A DNA stretch of 8,972 bases from Lachnospiraceae bacterium. GTDB taxonomy: Bacteria; Bacillota_A; Clostridia; Lachnospirales; Lachnospiraceae. Positions within the stretch are counted from its first letter, which is position 1. Each line of letters starts with the position of its first letter. The position numbers and the translations under genes are program-made. This document shows, piece after piece, positions 5,557 through 8,972 of this stretch. Below the pieces are notes generated by a model. That model ran no database searches. It worked only from the letters and a program-made list of their open reading frames with translations, and had not been told where the DNA came from. The stretch lies in the NCBI GenBank assembly GCA_017652545.1, contig JAGCAV010000184.1, positions 1 to 8,972 on the forward strand. Direction: 5' to 3'.

Positions 5557-7262
5557 TAGAGAGGAAGAATAAAAAACCGGCAGGGAGCTTCTCGAAAGTA
5601 TGGAAGCTTATTGTCGTTCTGCGAAAATGCAGCGGGAAAGGTGTCATCGGTGACAAAGACGCACTGATCTCGCCCAAAGCGGCGCGGATCCTGATGTACT
5701 GCGGACTGCTTATTGTGACCGGAGCGGTCTTTGCGGGCGTTTATCTGGTCCAGCCGTATGTCGCAGGGTTCATCGGGGTCAAAGGTCTGGCGCAGGTGCT
5801 GATGCTGGTCTTTCTGATTCTGAGTTTTGTGCTCGCGATCAAAGATATCGTGACAGTTCTTTACATGGCGGATGATCTTGGGCTGCTCCTGCCGATGCCT
5901 TTTTCCGCAGCCCAGATCGTAATGGCGAAGCTTGTCGTCGCTTCTTATTTTCCGGTGATGCTGAGCGTTGTCATTTTGAATTCGGTGTGTCTGGGATACG
6001 GCATCCGCGCAGGAGAGGGCGTATCGTTTGTCATCGGAACGGTACTGTCCAGTATTCTGATCCCTGTTACGGGTATTTCCGTCGCCGCACTGCTGATCGT
6101 GATCCTTTTTCGTGTGTTCCGCGTGCTCCGAAGCCGCAACCTGACCGTGGCGCTGGGCGGGATATTCACATTCGGGCTTACCATCGCCTATATTATCTTT
6201 TACAGCATGCTTGACAGCGGAGGTTCCGAAAAGGCGACGGCAGCGGTCAATGCACTCTCCTCTGTGTCGGGGGCGTTTCCCAATATTTCCTTCATGACCA
6301 GATTCATGTTTGACGGAAGCATTCCCGGACTGCTGATCAGCTTTGCGGTCACGCTTGCCGTGATCGGGCTGACGGTGCTTGCCGTCAGAGCCTTCTATTT
6401 CAACACTGCGCTTTCCATGCAGAATACAGGGACCAGGAGTAAGGGTGTGTCAAAAGCCGCACTCCACGGAGGAAAAAAGAGGAGCGCGCTGAAAGCCCTG
6501 ACTGCCTATGAGGCAAAGAGCGCACGGAGAAACCCCGCTTATATGATCTACGGATTTGTCATGAGTTTTTTCTGGCCGGTGCTTTTTGCACTGCCGTTTC
6601 TTTTCAGAAACAGCGACATTTTCGGGGACGTTGCGCTGCCACTTGATACCATACCGGCTCTGCTTGCCGCCATGTCCTTTGCGATGATGGCATCGTGCTT
6701 TTCCTGCGGCTTCAATATTCTGCCGGGGACCGCGTTTTCGCGTGAGGGCAGCAGCTTTGCCGCACTTCGCGCCCTGCCGCTTGACCTTGCGGACTATTAT
6801 AAGAGCAAACGCAATTTTTCCCTGCTGGTCTGCTCGCTCGGAAGCGTGCTTTATGTGGTTGTTTTGGGCATCGTCTGTGTTGCGGCAGGATTCATTTCCG
6901 TCGGAAACAGCTGGACGGTTCTTGCAGGCGCATGTTTCTGTTTCTTTCTTAATCTGTTCTGGATCAGCCTCATGCTTCTGAAGAACTCAAAAAATCCCCG
7001 TTTCAACTGGGACAGTGAAGCTGAGTTCTCCAGAAAACTGGGCATAATCAATCTGATCATGATCATAATCGGGGTGATTGCGCTGATTGGGTTTTTCATC
7101 GCTGTAAACTTTGCGCCGATGCTGAACGAACCGCAGATCAGAAGGATCGTCCTGATCATATGTGCGGCAGCTTCGCTGGTCTTTCTTGTCCTGGCGCTCA
7201 TGGTCAATTCGCTTGCAGTGAAAAAAGCCCCAAAGAACCTCATGAAAATTGAAGCAGCGTGA
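5553..7262 (+). CDS. ABC exporter permease, 12 predicted membrane helices
   Basis: The 569-residue integral membrane protein resembles the putative ABC exporter permeases of Bacillota. Hydrophobic helices lie at about 46-66, 78-96, 123-151, 158-187, 197-220, 257-283, 331-351, 368-388, 425-448, 455-477, 500-522 and 535-555. A basic cytoplasmic linker at about 290-330 separates two six-helix halves. Each half has a similar amphipathic segment: LLLPMPFSAAQIVMAK (111-126) and, after EGSS, ALRALPLDLADYYKSK (404-419). This suggests an internal duplication. I place the start at ATG 5553, which forms ATGA with the upstream stop and has AGGA 7 nt before it; an ATG at 5538 would add five residues. It is the membrane partner of the ATPase at 4480-5205. 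Substrate unknown. Confidence 0.88.
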   Translation: MIERKNKKPAGSFSKVWKLIVVLRKCSGKGVIGDKDALISPKAARILMYCGLLIVTGAVFAGVYLVQPYVAGFIGVKGLAQVLMLVFLILSFVLAIKDIVTVLYMADDLGLLLPMPFSAAQIVMAKLVVASYFPVMLSVVILNSVCLGYGIRAGEGVSFVIGTVLSSILIPVTGISVAALLIVILFRVFRVLRSRNLTVALGGIFTFGLTIAYIIFYSMLDSGGSEKATAAVNALSSVSGAFPNISFMTRFMFDGSIPGLLISFAVTLAVIGLTVLAVRAFYFNTALSMQNTGTRSKGVSKAALHGGKKRSALKALTAYEAKSARRNPAYMIYGFVMSFFWPVLFALPFLFRNSDIFGDVALPLDTIPALLAAMSFAMMASCFSCGFNILPGTAFSREGSSFAALRALPLDLADYYKSKRNFSLLVCSLGSVLYVVVLGIVCVAAGFISVGNSWTVLAGACFCFFLNLFWISLMLLKNSKNPRFNWDSEAEFSRKLGIINLIMIIIGVIALIGFFIAVNFAPMLNEPQIRRIVLIICAAASLVFLVLALMVNSLAVKKAPKNLMKIEAA

Positions 7263-7329
7263 TGATTTTGCGGAATATCTTCATGAACTGAAATAAAGGA
7301 AATTACGAATCTACTGAGGAGGACGACAA

Positions 7330-8601
7330 ATGAAAAAGATATTTTCTGCTGTAATCTGCGTTATGACCATACTCTCCATAGCAGTCAGCTGCTGTGCGAT
7401 GGAGGCACTGAAGAACGGAAGCAGGGGCGATCATGTCCGGGAAGTTCAGGAAATGCTCATTACTCTGGGCTGTCTGGACGGAGGCGCAGACGGGATATTC
7501 GGCGTGAAAACAGAAGGAGCTGTCCGGGCATTTCAGCAGGAGAACGGACTGGAAGCTTCCGGTATTATGGATGAGGAAACTTATATTGCCCTGAATGAGA
7601 CAGTATATTTTCCTTCCTGGAATCCCGGGAGCACATCCCTGCGTGAACTGATTGCATTTGTTTCCGCATCCACAGACGAGTCAGGGCCGGATTATCTTGA
7701 ACCGGCAGAACGCATAGCCACCTTTGACATGGATGGCACCATACTCTGTGAAAAAGCGCCGGTCTACGTCGACTATTGTCTGACGATGTACCGTGTGCTC
7801 GATGACCCGGCGTACGATGCGGCGGAAGAGGAGATCAATGCCATGCAGCAGGTACGCGATCACGCCTATTCTGAGGGAGTGACTTTCGCGCCCGAAGGCC
7901 TCACCAAAGATGATCTTGTCGCATCAGCGTTCGCCGGCATGACGCCCGAGGAGTTCCGCTCCTATGTGGTCAGTTTCGCCAAAAATACGGATGCCGTGGG
8001 TTTTGAAGGCATGACCTACAACGAGTCGTTTTACATGCCCATGATCGAGGTGATTGTTTACCTGAAGGACAAAGGGTTCGACGTATGGATGGTCTCCGCC
8101 TGTGAACGCGAGGTGGTCCGGGCACTTGTGGAACAGTTTGATATCCCGTACGATCATGTAATCGCGACGGACGTGCCTTATGTCGCTTCCGGAAAAGGGG
8201 ATGCGGCTGCTGACGAATACAACATGGGCAAAGAGGAGATCATTCTGCTTGGCGCACCGCTTGATGAAGTGGAATGCGGCAAATCAGGCAAATCGGCTGC
8301 CATCGCCCGTGAGATCGGCAGACAGCCTGTACTCGCATTCGGCAACAGCAGCGGTGATTACTCGATGCTCAACTATGCCGAGGGCAATACCAGACACAAC
8401 GGCATGGGATTTTTCGTGGTGTGTGACGATACCGAACGGGAATACGGCAGCGATGAAAAGGCTGCCGACTACTATAGCGAAGTGGAAAAGCAGGGCTGGA
8501 CGGCCATCTCGATGGCGGACGACTGGAAGACCATCTACGGTGAAGGGGTGGTGAAAACCGGGCTTCCGGGTGCAGAGGAATCACTGTCCACAGCCGCATG
8601 A
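7330..8601 (+). CDS. Secreted peptidoglycan-binding domain fused to a HAD-family phosphatase
   Basis: The 423-residue protein starts with a signal peptide (residues 1 to about 23). The end of the hydrophobic part reads AVSCCA, so signal peptidase I cleavage or a weak lipobox are both possible. Residues 27-88 form a PG_binding_1 domain, with GSRGDHVREVQ, DGIFGVKT, AVRAFQ and NGL as landmarks. From about 128 comes a HAD hydrolase: motif I DMDGT (D133, D135), motif II in VSAC (S256), a lysine of motif III at K318 or K321, and motif IV GNSSGD (D343). A cap of about 110 residues lies between motifs I and II, as in phosphoserine- or phosphorylcholine-phosphatase-like enzymes. It probably hydrolyses a phosphoester at the cell wall; the substrate is unknown. 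AGGAGGA lies 6 nt before the ATG. The 67-bp gap after the exporter shows no terminator, so read-through is possible. Confidence 0.9.
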   Translation: MKKIFSAVICVMTILSIAVSCCAMEALKNGSRGDHVREVQEMLITLGCLDGGADGIFGVKTEGAVRAFQQENGLEASGIMDEETYIALNETVYFPSWNPGSTSLRELIAFVSASTDESGPDYLEPAERIATFDMDGTILCEKAPVYVDYCLTMYRVLDDPAYDAAEEEINAMQQVRDHAYSEGVTFAPEGLTKDDLVASAFAGMTPEEFRSYVVSFAKNTDAVGFEGMTYNESFYMPMIEVIVYLKDKGFDVWMVSACEREVVRALVEQFDIPYDHVIATDVPYVASGKGDAAADEYNMGKEEIILLGAPLDEVECGKSGKSAAIAREIGRQPVLAFGNSSGDYSMLNYAEGNTRHNGMGFFVVCDDTEREYGSDEKAADYYSEVEKQGWTAISMADDWKTIYGEGVVKTGLPGAEESLSTAA

Positions 8602-8727
8602 CTCCGATAGAAAAGCCTGTGCCTGACAATGACCTGTAACGTGAATAAAGAGAAGCAGATGACGAAACGGGGAGATGCCGCACAGCGTGAATTTTACTGA
8701 ATATGAAAGAAGGGAAAACAGATAAAG

Positions 8728-8972
8728 ATGAAAAAAACAGTGCTTGCAGTATTAGCGTTATCGTTAGCCGCGTGTCTGTCTGTGCCGGCAGCGGCGGAAA
8801 CCTTTACGACATCGGACGGAGTGCTTTCCATAGAACTTCCGAACGAGAACTGGAAAGAAATTGAGGATCCCACGAAATGGGTCGCTCTCAGTGACGGCGG
8901 CAATGTCCTCACGATCGATCATTTTTCCAACGGAGAAAAACTGCCGGACATGACCGTTGCGGATAATTACTA
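8728..8972 (+). CDS. Secreted protein or lipoprotein of unknown function, partial (3' end missing)
   Basis: The 81 visible residues run to the right edge without a stop. They begin with MKK and a hydrophobic signal sequence. Two processing sites compete: LAAC at residues 13-16 fits a lipobox, while PAAAE fits signal peptidase I cleavage after residue 23. The mature part begins with a short beta-rich stretch (TTSDGVLSIELP, then NENWKEIED). I recall similar small secreted proteins in gut Clostridia but cannot name a function. The ribosome binding site is poor: AGGG lies about 13 nt before the ATG. The 126 bp between this gene and the HAD fusion hold no feature I can support. Confidence 0.75.
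   Translation, partial: MKKTVLAVLALSLAACLSVPAAAETFTTSDGVLSIELPNENWKEIEDPTKWVALSDGGNVLTIDHFSNGEKLPDMTVADNY

Noticed and set aside
7268..7297. A promoter in the gap before the HAD fusion gene (TTGCGG with an A-rich box)
   Set aside because: Only 3 of 6 matches in the -35 and a poor -10 at usual spacing; not enough to call.
8599..8700. Two 13-codon open frames after the HAD fusion gene, starting at 8599 and 8659
   Set aside because: They are very short, have no convincing ribosome binding site and encode nothing recognisable.
1..8972. CRISPR arrays, tRNA or rRNA genes, insertion sequences, phage genes or a toxin-antitoxin or defence module
   Set aside because: No regular direct repeats, transposase or integrase motifs, or defence-type proteins were seen; all large frames are explained by transport, metabolic or secreted proteins.

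Overview
The window looks like chromosomal DNA from a Gram-positive anaerobe of the Clostridia type, roughly 50% G+C. This is inferred from strong AGGAGG-type ribosome binding sites, two probable TTG starts next to such sites, an ABC exporter of a kind common in Bacillota, and secreted proteins with peptidoglycan-binding or thioredoxin domains. No rRNA, tRNA, CRISPR or insertion sequence is visible, and the species cannot be fixed from sequence reading alone.

Left part (1-3172, minus strand): an operon read right to left. A putative promoter has its -35 box just beyond the stop codon of the preceding gene. It is followed by a short-chain dehydrogenase/reductase resembling polyol dehydrogenases (2298-3080), a two-domain RbsA/MglA-type sugar ABC ATPase (708-2210) and an RbsC-type permease that runs off the left edge (1-694). 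The ATPase stop overlaps the permease ribosome binding site, so these two are probably translationally coupled. A perfect 10-bp hairpin lies between the dehydrogenase and the ATPase. The simplest reading is uptake of a sugar or polyol followed by its oxidation or reduction; the substrate is unknown and the binding protein is not in the window.

Middle (3173-4479): a secreted TlpA-like thioredoxin-fold protein on the minus strand, carrying a long N-terminal region of unknown nature. It is divergent from the next operon, and the intergenic region holds candidate promoters in both directions and two inverted repeats.

Right part (4480-8972, plus strand): a three-gene ABC exporter cluster with a single-domain ATPase starting at TTG, a small three-helix membrane protein and a 12-helix permease, all closely spaced and with an ATGA overlap between the last two. 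After a 67-bp gap comes a secreted protein that joins a peptidoglycan-binding domain to a HAD phosphatase domain. A truncated secreted protein or lipoprotein of unknown function follows at the right edge.

Most genes belong to recognisable families. The least ordinary items are the peptidoglycan-binding/HAD fusion, the extended thioredoxin protein and the small membrane protein inside the exporter cluster. I see no clear evidence for a wholly new multi-gene system.
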